In this document: one piece after another, positions 16,728-25,178 of the stretch
How the letters are laid out: every line of letters begins with the position of its first letter
How positions within the stretch are numbered: position 1 is the stretch's first letter
From: Desulfosarcina alkanivorans
GTDB taxonomy: Bacteria; Desulfobacterota; Desulfobacteria; Desulfobacterales; Desulfosarcinaceae
Direction: 5' to 3'
NCBI RefSeq assembly: GCF_009688945.1
Contig: NZ_AP021874.1
Location: forward strand, 1,240,001 to 1,304,000
Length of the DNA stretch: 64,000 nucleotides
Notes under the pieces: generated by a model
Told to the model about the DNA's origin: nothing
The model's database searches: none
The model's input: the letters and a program-made list of their open reading frames with translations, nothing else
Translations under genes and position numbers: made by a program

Positions 16728-18496
16728 ATCTTTACCGCTTCCTCCTGTTGAAGGGTCTTCATAACCAACTGGGAAAATGAGTTGACGGATACATACTGGG
16801 ACAAAAAACGCTCCAGGACACAGGCAAATAGAAATATGCCCGTGCCCACGTACTTGTCTTCATCGAAAGTAATCGTCACCTGGACGCCCCGGCAAAACGA
16901 TCGTTTGATGCGCTTGGTAATATGCCGGCTGTTTACGGAAACAATCCCGCTGATCACCTGTTGGGTGGAAAGGGAGTTGTTAAAATCATATAGCCTTAAA
17001 ATTTCCTTGAGGGCGTGCTCTCCCTTTTCAACAAGAGACATGTAATTGAGTGAGAAATGCGAAACCAACCGCCACTGCAGCGCGCTTCCGAGAAACGGGC
17101 GCCTTGTTGGTGTAGGTTTGAGCACACAGATCACTTTGGATACCGGCGCCGCCGTTTCCATGTTGAAGTCGCCACGGGCATCCCCGAACGGAAGCCTGGA
17201 GGGCAGGTCCCGATTGGTGCATGTGGCCCGCACGGTGAGAATGTCTTCCGCGGGGTCGGATGGTTTCAGGTTCAAATCTGAAAAAGAGAGAAACACATCC
17301 GTTCCCAAATCGCCTTTCTTGCCGGAAGGGCGGCGCTGGATATGCCAGAACGTCTGGGCTTCGCTGGTCTCGTCTTCAGCCAGGTGATGGCGCATGGAGT
17401 AAAATGGCCGGTACGTTTTCTGCCCCCCGGCAGATCCGGAAAGCGTCGCCGTCACCTTGTCGACGCTGTATACTTCGGTGGCTTTCTGGCGTCGAACGTC
17501 AGGTACCACCTGGTATTCGGTCTTACGATGTTCCACACGTATGGGCTCGGCAATGCGTTGAAAAAGGTTGGCGACGGGGGAGGCATTTAGCTGGAAGGTG
17601 TCCGCATTGACCACCAGGTCGGATTTTCCCAGTCGATTGAAAAAAAAGCGCACCGTCATCCGGTCTCCGGCAGCTGCGGTCTTAAGCTGATCCAGTCCGC
17701 CAAGATCAAAAAACAGGAATTTCTCCGGGAAACAAAAATATTCGAAAAGGAGCAGGTAGCCCGGAAAGGAGCGCTTGGAATAGGGAAGCATACCCTCTTT
17801 TTCAGCAAATCCCACAGGACGGATACAATTCGGCACCAACGGAATGACGACATTTTCGCCATCAGGCTTGCGGACCTCACATTCGATATGGCAGACATGG
17901 TTGAAAAGCAGCTCATACAAGTGAAACACATGCTGGTGGGGCCCGTTCAGAAAAAAACGCAAGGACTGCCAGTCGATCTTGGACAGGCTGAGTTTGTTGA
18001 AACTCTGCATGCTGATCGCTATGACTTGAACCGCCCCCTTAACCATTTTTTTCGGTTCTTCGATCTGAGCGTCAACCACCGATACTGGCCAGATCTGAAC
18101 GGCCTGAGTGGTCGAAAACCGGCAGGGGGTGCCTCTCACCGGCTTGGAAAACAAGGCCGTCCCCTTGTCAATTCGATATCCGGCTTCCTGGATATTCTGT
18201 TTAACCGGATCGAACCGGACGATGGACATGGATGGAACCGGGTTGATGTAGTGGGGGTAGATAATATTGAGAAGCGATTCGGTAATCTCGGGGAAATCGT
18301 CATCAATTTTTTTGTGGATTCTACCGCTGATGAGAGCAAAAGCCTCGATCATCCGTTCCGTGTGCGGATCTTCGCACTTGTCTCCTTCAAGCAAAAGACG
18401 ACCGGCAATTTTGGGATATTTCCGGGCAAACTCAGCTCCCATTTCTCGGATGAAAGTCAATTCACGTTCGTAATAGTCAAGGAGCCTGTCTTCCAT
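16691..18496 (-). CDS. tssF: T6SS baseplate subunit TssF
   Basis: A 601-residue TssF/VasA/ImpG-family protein. The diagnostic N-terminus reads LLDYYERELTFIREMGAEFA, followed by GRLLLEGDKCEDPHTERMIE and ITESLLNIIYPHYINPVPSM; near the C-terminus is GTGIFLFACVLERFLSQYVS. TssF is the main wedge protein of the T6SS baseplate and contacts TssG, TssK and the sheath end. The stop overlaps the tssG start. A 287-base gap separates it from tssE upstream, so it may have its own promoter, although I could not identify one there. Confidence 0.96.
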   Translation of the reverse strand: MEDRLLDYYERELTFIREMGAEFARKYPKIAGRLLLEGDKCEDPHTERMIEAFALISGRIHKKIDDDFPEITESLLNIIYPHYINPVPSMSIVRFDPVKQNIQEAGYRIDKGTALFSKPVRGTPCRFSTTQAVQIWPVSVVDAQIEEPKKMVKGAVQVIAISMQSFNKLSLSKIDWQSLRFFLNGPHQHVFHLYELLFNHVCHIECEVRKPDGENVVIPLVPNCIRPVGFAEKEGMLPYSKRSFPGYLLLFEYFCFPEKFLFFDLGGLDQLKTAAAGDRMTVRFFFNRLGKSDLVVNADTFQLNASPVANLFQRIAEPIRVEHRKTEYQVVPDVRRQKATEVYSVDKVTATLSGSAGGQKTYRPFYSMRHHLAEDETSEAQTFWHIQRRPSGKKGDLGTDVFLSFSDLNLKPSDPAEDILTVRATCTNRDLPSRLPFGDARGDFNMETAAPVSKVICVLKPTPTRRPFLGSALQWRLVSHFSLNYMSLVEKGEHALKEILRLYDFNNSLSTQQVISGIVSVNSRHITKRIKRSFCRGVQVTITFDEDKYVGTGIFLFACVLERFLSQYVSVNSFSQLVMKTLQQEEAVKIWPPRSGNQILI

Positions 18497-18783
18497 AGAG
18501 CCTTTTTCAATCCATCTGATAAGAATTCAGTTTGCGGTTATACCGGAGGCGGCCGCCAATCCCGAGGGAGACGGCAGCAATGGTCGATGGGTGCAAACGC
18601 CTGATTCAAGGCACCATCGGATGGCGCCGTGACGATCGAAAACACCAATCGCCGATTACGACGTGTCAATGCTCGGTGGAAATGACAGCGGCAACGCGTT
18701 GCGGGTTGTGCGTGGTTTATCGCTTCAAAAACCGCTGCAGTTCGTCCGTGTGTTTGCATATCAGATCGACATCGCCATGCATC
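18497..18783. other. 287-base gap between tssE and tssF
   Basis: Unusually long for this tightly packed operon. I see no convincing reading frame, hairpin terminator or promoter pair. A minus-strand open frame of about 73 codons at 18538-18759 has no ribosome site and a shuffled composition, so I do not call it. Confidence 0.4.
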
Positions 18784-19248
18784 TCAGGCTGACACCACGT
18801 ACTCTTTCCGGATTGCGTCAAAGTAAGTATCAAATGTCACCGGTTCCCGGAACGGATCCACGACCAGCATGGCGGAAATGCGAAAATTCAGATTTCGCTC
18901 CTTGTTGCTGCCGGTTTCCAGATCCACTTTTACATTCTTGAGCCGGGGTTCAAATCGTGCGATGGCCCGTTCCACATCCTTGCGGACGTTTTGCCTCATC
19001 TTCCGGCTGTCGGTGTTTTTTGCGGTAAAATCTTTCAGTCCGTAAGTTGCCACGGAATCTTCCAACTCGCGAAATCTGGGCGGCAGCACCGTAATATTGC
19101 GGCGGCTGTTGAGCAGGCTTTCAAGATCCCTGACCACAAAAGCCTTGATCTGCCGGACATCCAGGAGACGATACTGGACAGACTCACGGGTGTTTCCGGG
19201 GTCTTCATCGATGAGCCTGTCCAGTAAGGATGCCTGGGCATTTTCCAT
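18784..19248 (-). CDS. tssE: T6SS baseplate wedge subunit TssE (gp25-like)
   Basis: The 154-residue protein belongs to the GPW/gp25 family. The LLDRLIDEDP opening, the VVRDLESLLNSRR block and the C-terminal FRISAMLVVDPFREPVTFDT stretch are characteristic. It is the T4 gp25 homologue that bridges the baseplate and the first sheath ring. It begins 12 bases after hcp, close enough for co-translation from one transcript; the ribosome site is weak. Length matches the family. Confidence 0.95.
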   Translation of the reverse strand: MENAQASLLDRLIDEDPGNTRESVQYRLLDVRQIKAFVVRDLESLLNSRRNITVLPPRFRELEDSVATYGLKDFTAKNTDSRKMRQNVRKDVERAIARFEPRLKNVKVDLETGSNKERNLNFRISAMLVVDPFREPVTFDTYFDAIRKEYVVSA

Positions 19249-19260
19249 ATGGTTCAGCCC

Positions 19261-19746
19261 TTACTTATACTCATTCTTAGCGATATCAAATTTAAACGGC
19301 ATGGGATTGCCGGCGGTTCCGTCAGGCTTCTGGTCCGTGTAGGTATATTCGACTTCCGCAAAATTCAGAGAAACGTTTTCAGTCAACCGGTCTTCGCCGC
19401 CTGATCCGCCGGTGGAAACTGACGTCACCAGGACGTTCTTCATTTTGATGGTGATGTATTCCAACGGTTTCTTGCCCGCTTTTCTCACCACCAGATCAGC
19501 GGTTGGGAGCGCTTCACCGGTCGAACAGGCCCGCAACAGTCCGTTGGAGGCTTTGTCGACGTACTTCGTCACGCTGATGTCCTGAAACGATGCTTTTCCG
19601 GAACCGCCGCCGCCGCCCATGTGAAAGGTGCCGGACTGGCTCACGCCCCAGCTCCAGGCAAGCACGTCAATCTCATCTTTGTGCTTGTGGTCTTGAGATT
19701 CTCCCTTAATATCATTCGACAATTTAAGGAACATATCAACAGCCAT
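19261..19746 (-). CDS. hcp: T6SS tube protein Hcp (TssD)
   Basis: The 161-residue protein opens MAVDMFLKLSNDIKGES and contains VLAWSWGVSQSGT, the variable glycine-rich loop HMGGGGGSGKA and the DISVTKYVDKAS segment, all typical of Hcp. Hexamers stack into the secreted inner tube. ATG at 19746 is chosen because GGAGG lies six bases upstream; a TTG two codons earlier is unlikely. It has a 142-base upstream gap after tssC with a strong ribosome site, consistent with the high expression usual for Hcp. Confidence 0.97.
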   Translation of the reverse strand: MAVDMFLKLSNDIKGESQDHKHKDEIDVLAWSWGVSQSGTFHMGGGGGSGKASFQDISVTKYVDKASNGLLRACSTGEALPTADLVVRKAGKKPLEYITIKMKNVLVTSVSTGGSGGEDRLTENVSLNFAEVEYTYTDQKPDGTAGNPMPFKFDIAKNEYK

Positions 19747-19888
19747 GATCAACCTCCTTTTTAGGGTGTAACCAAACCACGGTTAGTAATAACGGTCAAA
19801 AATACGCGAACTTGCTCCGCTCTGAACTTTCGATTCCTTCCAGCCAGCACCTCCTTTCTGAAAAAGCGTTGCGAACGAGCAGGCAGGT

Positions 19889-21379
19889 TTATCCGCCGGC
19901 AGGGGGCGGCAGATCGGCGACCAACCGCAGGGAAACGCTGAGTTCATCCAGCTGGTAATGGGGTTTCAGGAAGGCCACAGCTCGGTAGGCCCCTGTTTTT
20001 CCGGGTATCTCGGTAACGTCCACCCGCGCTTCGCTGAGCGGGTACTTGGCCTTCATCTCCTGCCCGGCATTGGGATCACCGAGGGTGTAGTTGCTGATCC
20101 AGCGGTTGAGGAAATCCTGGGCATCGGCGCGGGTCATGAAACTGCCGATCTTATCCCGCATCATGGATTTGAGGTAGTGGGCAAACCGCGATGTGGCCAT
20201 GATGTATTGGATCTGGGAGGAGAGCCGCGCATTGGCGTTGGCATCATCGGAGTCGTACACCTTGGGTTTATTGGCCGACTGGGTGCTGAAAAATGCCGCG
20301 AAGTCAGTCCCCTTGCAGTGAACCAGGGGCACGAAACCCAGATCGGCCAGTTCTTTCTCGCGCCGGTCGGTAATGGCGATTTCGGTCGGGCATTTGAGGG
20401 CCACATCGCCTTCATCGGTCTTGAAGGTATGCACGGGCAGGCCTTCCACCAGGCCGCCGCCCTCGACACCGCGGATGGCCGCGCACCAGCCGTACTTGGC
20501 GAAGGCATCCGTCATCCGGGCACCCAGGGCGTAAGCCGCATTGCCCCACAGGTATTTGCCGTGGTCGGTGCCGTCGACCTTTTCTTCGAAATCAAAGGCC
20601 TCGACCGGGATGTTGGCTTTTCCGTACGGTTGGCGCATCAGGATGTGCGGGACGCACATGGCCACGTACCTGGAATCTTCCGATTCCCGGAAAGAACGCC
20701 ATTTGGCGTATTCCACGCTTTGAAAAATTTTGGACAGGTCCCGGGGGTTGCCCAGTTCGGTAAAAGAGTCCAGGTTGAACAGGCTGGATCCGGCAGCGGT
20801 ACAGAACGGGGCGTGAGCCGCCGCGGCCACCTGGGACATTTTCTCCAGCAGGGCCATGTCCTGGGGGTGGTTGCCGAATTCGTAATCGCCGATCAGCGCC
20901 CCGTAGGATGCGCCGCCGAACATACCGAACTCTTCCTCGTAAATCTTTTTGAACATGGCTGACTGGTCGAACTCGCTGGCCTTTTCCATGTCCTTCAGCA
21001 GGTCTTTTTTATTGACGTTCATCACCCGGATTTTCATGCGTTCTCCGGTCTCGCTCCTGCTCACCAGATAGTGAAGCCCTCGCCAGGACCCCTCCAGCTT
21101 CTGGAATTCCTCGGCGTGCATCACTTCGTTGAGCTGATCGGATATCAGCTTGTCGATCTGGGCGATGCGGGCATTGATCATTGCTTCGGTATCTTTGGAG
21201 ATGGTCATGGTCCCTTCCATGACCTGGCCCACGAATTCGCTGATCAAATCTTTGGCATAGGCTTTCTGGTTCTCCTCACGGGCCAATCGCCCTTCGTCAA
21301 TGATCTGATCGAGCAGGCCCTTCTCTTCCTGGACGTCCTGGGCCCCTTCTGGCTGGGCCTGTTGTTCCTGATCTGCCAT
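19889..21379 (-). CDS. tssC: T6SS sheath large subunit TssC
   Basis: The 496-residue VipB/TssC-family protein contains LEGSWRGLHYLVSRSETGE, FGALIGDYEF-like YGALIGDYEFGN, HAPFCTAAGSSLFN, RQPYGKANIPVEAFDFEE and the C-terminal sheath-handshake region (SRFAHYLKSMMRDKIG to KPHYQLDELSVSLRLV). With TssB it builds the contractile sheath that ClpV later dismantles. ATG at 21379 with GGAGGATA just upstream is preferred to an in-frame start five codons earlier. It lies 88 bases after tssB, the usual pair order. The similar protein at 7121-8686 lacks the C-terminal region present here. Confidence 0.97.
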   Translation of the reverse strand: MADQEQQAQPEGAQDVQEEKGLLDQIIDEGRLAREENQKAYAKDLISEFVGQVMEGTMTISKDTEAMINARIAQIDKLISDQLNEVMHAEEFQKLEGSWRGLHYLVSRSETGERMKIRVMNVNKKDLLKDMEKASEFDQSAMFKKIYEEEFGMFGGASYGALIGDYEFGNHPQDMALLEKMSQVAAAAHAPFCTAAGSSLFNLDSFTELGNPRDLSKIFQSVEYAKWRSFRESEDSRYVAMCVPHILMRQPYGKANIPVEAFDFEEKVDGTDHGKYLWGNAAYALGARMTDAFAKYGWCAAIRGVEGGGLVEGLPVHTFKTDEGDVALKCPTEIAITDRREKELADLGFVPLVHCKGTDFAAFFSTQSANKPKVYDSDDANANARLSSQIQYIMATSRFAHYLKSMMRDKIGSFMTRADAQDFLNRWISNYTLGDPNAGQEMKAKYPLSEARVDVTEIPGKTGAYRAVAFLKPHYQLDELSVSLRLVADLPPPAGG

Positions 21380-21467
21380 AGTATCCTCCGTCAAATCCTG
21401 GTCGCTGTGTCAAGCAGCCATTCTATAAAACGAAATCAAGTGCCGGACGGCTTGTGATGCGCCGTCG

Positions 21468-21977
21468 CTATTCCGATTTCTTCTCGACCCCGGCTTCTTC
21501 ACCCAATTTTTCCAGGGAATCGGTGTTGGCAAGCACGTCCTGGAGCAATTCGTCCAGCTGGTCGTTGCCATCCAGTTTGGCCAGCAGGTCCGACAGCCGT
21601 TTTCGGGCCTCCACCAGCTTTCTGACCGGCGTCACCTGTTCGGCCACCCGTTCCGGATGAAAATCGTCCAGGGACTTGAAACGCAACTCCACTGCCATTT
21701 TCGAATCATCGTCGGTCAGCTTGTTATCCACGCGATAGGCCAGCCTCGGTTTCATACCGGCCAGCACCTGGTTGAAATTGTCGCGGTCGATCTCGACAAA
21801 TTTGCGGTCTTTCACTTTCGGCAGCGGCTCATCGGGTTTTCCGGACAGATCGGCCAGAACCCCCACCACAAATGGAATTTCCTTCATTTCAATGGCGTCA
21901 CCGATCTCTACGTCATAGGTGATCTGGACACGCGGTGATCGGACCCTGTCCAATGTGTGTTGCAAACTTTCCGGCAT
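21468..21977 (-). CDS. tssB: T6SS sheath small subunit TssB
   Basis: A 169-residue VipA/TssB-family protein. It reads RVQITYDVEIGDA near the N-terminus, then PFVVGVLADLSGKP, FVEIDRDNFNQVLAGM and LRFKSLDDFHPERVAEQV, with a C-terminal helical region of about 40 residues. It pairs with TssC in the sheath. A strong AAGGAGGA precedes the ATG. It stands between tssA and tssC, the conserved order. Confidence 0.97.
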   Translation of the reverse strand: MPESLQHTLDRVRSPRVQITYDVEIGDAIEMKEIPFVVGVLADLSGKPDEPLPKVKDRKFVEIDRDNFNQVLAGMKPRLAYRVDNKLTDDDSKMAVELRFKSLDDFHPERVAEQVTPVRKLVEARKRLSDLLAKLDGNDQLDELLQDVLANTDSLEKLGEEAGVEKKSE

Positions 21978-22059
21978 GGTGTTCCTCCTTTTGAATGTGG
22001 GGGCTATACGCCGACTTAAGGGTATTTCTTTTTAATAAGGATTGGCGCCGGCCCACCGA

Positions 22060-23346
22060 TCAACGTCGGTGCTGCAGCGCCTTGGTCAAATCGATAGTGC
22101 ACATTTTCTTGAAAATCTCTTCGGCCCGGTAATGGTCGTCGCTGCCCTCTTCTTCCTGGATGAGACAGCGGTACAAGGCGCCCAGTACATCGGCCACCCA
22201 CACCGGTGATTCCCAGCGCTCCAGCCCCAACTCCTCCAACAGCGTGTTCAACTCTTCGGCAATGGGGCGGGCCAGGTCGGTCCGGTTGGCCTGGAGGCAG
22301 AGCTTGGCCATGAGCAGGCGGTAGCGGTTTCGTGAGCGGACACTGGAGACGCTGCACGAGGCGGCAAAGAGTATTTCCAGGGCCTTTTTTATTCCCTCGT
22401 TCTGGAGGGACGTCAGGGCGCTGTTCCATATGGCGTCCTCGTGAGGTTCGATATCGGATATCATTCCGACGACGATCTGGCCCTGCACCGATGCAGCCTT
22501 GACGACATTCGCGGATGAACCCGAGACGGGTGCCTCCGCCGCCGTTTCGGCCGTGCCGGCATCCCCTTCGTGTGCATCCGCCTCGTCCTGCGGTTCGGGA
22601 TCGGGGTCAAGCTCAATTTTCTGCTTCAGCTGCTTGGCAATGAACCGCTGACAATCCTCAAGCGCCTGTTTGAATTCAGCCGTACGCGGTGCCTCGCTGC
22701 CAAACTTCTCGTCAAGCATGTTGTCAAAACGGGTGAAGGCGACGATGCACTGCTCGATCTGGCTGTTGAGGTCCGCATAAAAGGCTTTCGATGACCGGCT
22801 GGCTGCTTTTTCAAAATCTTCGATCCCCAGTTTTCCCTCGGCCATGGCCGATTCATCGGTGCCGACCTCGACGGCCTCCTGCCACTGGATCCATGCGTAT
22901 CCGGCCACGGCTTCCGGATCGGTCAACGGCACCTGCTTCACGGCGAGCCACAATTTGTCGTTCATGAACTCCAGCGGACCGATCCGGTAGTCCAGGTCGT
23001 CGTCCTCGATCTCCGGATAGACGTTGTCCCAAAAGGTCTCCATCAGACCGGAAAGCAGCTCCAGCCCCGATTCCAGCCCGGGAAACCCCTCAATTTTGAT
23101 GAGCGCCTCGATCAGCCAGACGGCAATCTGGATATCCTTGGTTTTTTCGGTGAGCGATTCGATGGCGATCTGTCTGACCGCCTCCCAGTCGGCTGTCTTG
23201 ACCTCACGGTCCCATTCGCCGCGATCAAGATCGTCTTCCTCACGGCGGGCTTCCTTGATGGCGTCGTAGGTGGGCGTGTAACGCAGGTTCTCCCCGGCCG
23301 GATTTTCACCCTCGATGGGCGTCAGTAGTTTTTCCAGATCGATCAA
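22060..23346 (-). CDS. tssA: T6SS assembly protein TssA
   Basis: The 428-residue protein has the ImpA N-terminal domain at about 1-170 (LLTPIEGENPAGENLRYTPT, WLIEALIKIEGFPGLESGL, FWDNVYPEIEDDD). An acidic linker follows, then a VasJ-like C-terminal domain from about 290 (LEILFAASCSVSSVRSRNRY, RWESPVWVADVLGALYRCL). TssA proteins prime tube and sheath polymerisation and, in some classes, cap the distal end. The start is a TTG that overlaps the stop of tagJ (TTGA), so translation is coupled. The class of C-terminal domain is inferred from short motifs only. Confidence 0.93.
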   Translation of the reverse strand: MIDLEKLLTPIEGENPAGENLRYTPTYDAIKEARREEDDLDRGEWDREVKTADWEAVRQIAIESLTEKTKDIQIAVWLIEALIKIEGFPGLESGLELLSGLMETFWDNVYPEIEDDDLDYRIGPLEFMNDKLWLAVKQVPLTDPEAVAGYAWIQWQEAVEVGTDESAMAEGKLGIEDFEKAASRSSKAFYADLNSQIEQCIVAFTRFDNMLDEKFGSEAPRTAEFKQALEDCQRFIAKQLKQKIELDPDPEPQDEADAHEGDAGTAETAAEAPVSGSSANVVKAASVQGQIVVGMISDIEPHEDAIWNSALTSLQNEGIKKALEILFAASCSVSSVRSRNRYRLLMAKLCLQANRTDLARPIAEELNTLLEELGLERWESPVWVADVLGALYRCLIQEEEGSDDHYRAEEIFKKMCTIDLTKALQHRR

Positions 23347-24167
23347 TGTGCCCCCCCTTTCTCGTCACCGTCTGTACCGGGAAGCGAGAAATAAACCTCT
23401 TTGATCTCCAAAATGGCGCGGTCCGTGCCGCCGACCTCATAAACATGCTGCCCGGACGCCTTGGCGAACGCCCCCCCCAGCGGCGTCCAGTCTGTCAGCC
23501 GCCCCAGGCGGATACGGTCGTCTTCGCTGGCAAAAGAGCCTGGATACAGGACCGGCAAAAAGCAGCCCATGGTAAGCCCCTCCCAGGTGGTGATGCGTCC
23601 TTTGGCCCAGATGAGGTCGATCAGGGTTTGGGGGGGGGAAACCACCAGCTCCCGGATGTTGGCGATGGGCACCCACAGGTAACGTTCATATTCGATCGCC
23701 TCAATGAAGTAGGACAGCCGGGTGTCCGTTTCCCGGAACCCGTTGAAAGGCTGACCGTTGATCGTTCCCTGAATGTCGGGCAGGCGCGCTTCGATACCGG
23801 CAAACAGTGTGGCGGCGTCATCGGCCTTGCTGTCGGCCAACAGCTCCAGGGCCAGGAAAAAATCGTCGCTGTACTCGGGAATATCAGGGAAAAATGTGGG
23901 CCGCTGTTCCATTCTGGACACAGCGAGGCGTTCTTTTTCCGCCTGGATCAGGTTCTGGTAGACGGCGGCGTTCATATCCGGCGATGCCTGCTGGGTGGCG
24001 GCGATATCCAGTTGCCGCCGGGCCTTGTCCCATTCACCGCATAGCAGCATGACCTGGAAAAGCAGGGATCTGGCCTGGGCGTCGCCGGGCGATTTTTTGA
24101 TCTGGTCGACCAGCGCCGCTCTGGCGGCGTCGATCTGTGCGTCCATGATGAGTGCTTTGGGATCCAT
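23343..24167 (-). CDS. tagJ: T6SS accessory protein TagJ (ImpE family)
   Basis: A 274-residue ImpE/HsiE-type protein. The N-terminal half is TPR-like (AARAALVDQIKKSPGDAQAR, LCGEWDKARRQLD), and the C-terminal half has the family blocks FNGFRETDTRLS, YLWVPIANIRELVV and WAKGRITTWEGLTMGCFLPVLY. TagJ binds TssB in systems where it has been studied and may help ClpV engage the sheath. It sits directly before tssA, sharing a four-base stop/start overlap. It follows a 255-base gap after tagF. Confidence 0.92.
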   Translation of the reverse strand: MDPKALIMDAQIDAARAALVDQIKKSPGDAQARSLLFQVMLLCGEWDKARRQLDIAATQQASPDMNAAVYQNLIQAEKERLAVSRMEQRPTFFPDIPEYSDDFFLALELLADSKADDAATLFAGIEARLPDIQGTINGQPFNGFRETDTRLSYFIEAIEYERYLWVPIANIRELVVSPPQTLIDLIWAKGRITTWEGLTMGCFLPVLYPGSFASEDDRIRLGRLTDWTPLGGAFAKASGQHVYEVGGTDRAILEIKEVYFSLPGTDGDEKGGAH

Positions 24168-24422
24168 GCGTGCAGTTTCCTCACTCGTTAACTGCGGGCT
24201 CCCTTATTTTCGGGGGAACCGTCAGCCGGGTTGATGAAAGAACAGCAGGAAAAACGAGAATACCCTGGTGTAAATCTGCAATGCGAAAAGGACAGAATCG
24301 TTGGTGCTGATATCCGGGAAAAAATGAAAACTTGTTCTCATTGCGAATATAAGGTTTTTTCCAAAGGCTTTTTTACCATTTTCAATTAGAGACGTATAGG
24401 CTTTTTTTATAATTAAATCCGA
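24168..24422. other. 255-base AT-rich gap between tagF and tagJ
   Basis: Strikingly AT-rich compared with both genes, with several runs of A or T. It splits the locus into tssJKLM-tagF and tagJ-tssABC blocks and is a likely promoter region for the second block, but I could not identify a well-spaced -35/-10 pair or a sigma-54 element in it. Confidence 0.35.
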
Positions 24423-25178
24423 TCATATCGACCACAATTCGATAAAATCGTCGGCCATCAGCGGTCGTTGAAAAAAAACAATGAAAGATTTTTCCATGCT
24501 GCCACCCATGAATACCGTGCTCGGCGTTCCTGAAAAATGTCTTTTCAACGCCTGATGCCAGGCCCCCGCCAATATCAGTGGATCCTGACGTCCGCTGTGA
24601 TCCAGTGGAATAATCAGTTTCTGTTCGGTCTCAAGCGTCCTGGCTTTTGCTCCGATCTCTGCCATGATCAGCTTGTGAAGCGGCTGGGCATCCCGGGTGC
24701 CCGGATCCTGAGGAATTCCCCTGAGCGATTCTTTCCACGCGGGTGCAGGTCTCTCCAGGCGCTGAAGATCGGCCTCCATCTGGCCAATGTTCTCCATCCG
24801 CCTGGCAGCTGAGTACTCCATTTTATCCCATGCAGCTGCCAGCACAAAAGGCAGCAGGTTCCAGTGTTTCTCCCAGTGGTCCAGGTGGCCCTCACCCATC
24901 AGCATCAGGGGGTACGGCCGGCCGACACCATCTCCGCTGCTCTTGCCGAGGCCGCAGACCAGGGATCCCTTTTTCATTCCCCTTGACCAGAATCGCCATG
25001 AGTAAACCCCTTTCCGGCGAACCGATTCCGGTAATCTTCCGAACCCGTTTTCCACCCATTGGGCGAACGCCCGGGCCAGAGGGGTTTGAAGGCTGATCTG
25101 AAAATAATCCCTTGCCGATGGATGTTTACCGAAGGCAGCCCACGACCATCGGTTCCGACCGATCATTTTCCCCAGCAT
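24423..25178 (-). CDS. tagF: T6SS-associated protein TagF
   Basis: The 251-residue protein resembles the TagF/ImpM family: an N-terminal AAFGKHPSARDYFQI segment, ARAFAQWVENGFGRLPESVR, VYSWRFWSRG and VGRPYPLMLMGEG. TagF represses T6SS firing post-translationally in other species, partly through Fha, opposing the PpkA pathway. The ATG lies 16 bases inside the end of tssM (coupled); Met5 at 25166 is an alternative. It is present although neither PpkA, PppA nor an FHA protein is visible here. The family call rests on the N-terminal half; the C-terminal half is less typical. Confidence 0.82.
   Translation of the reverse strand: MLGKMIGRNRWSWAAFGKHPSARDYFQISLQTPLARAFAQWVENGFGRLPESVRRKGVYSWRFWSRGMKKGSLVCGLGKSSGDGVGRPYPLMLMGEGHLDHWEKHWNLLPFVLAAAWDKMEYSAARRMENIGQMEADLQRLERPAPAWKESLRGIPQDPGTRDAQPLHKLIMAEIGAKARTLETEQKLIIPLDHSGRQDPLILAGAWHQALKRHFSGTPSTVFMGGSMEKSFIVFFQRPLMADDFIELWSI

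Noticed and set aside
18538..18759. Small minus-strand frame between tssE and tssF.
   Set aside because: No ribosome site, no recognisable motif and unusual composition rich in Arg, His and Cys.
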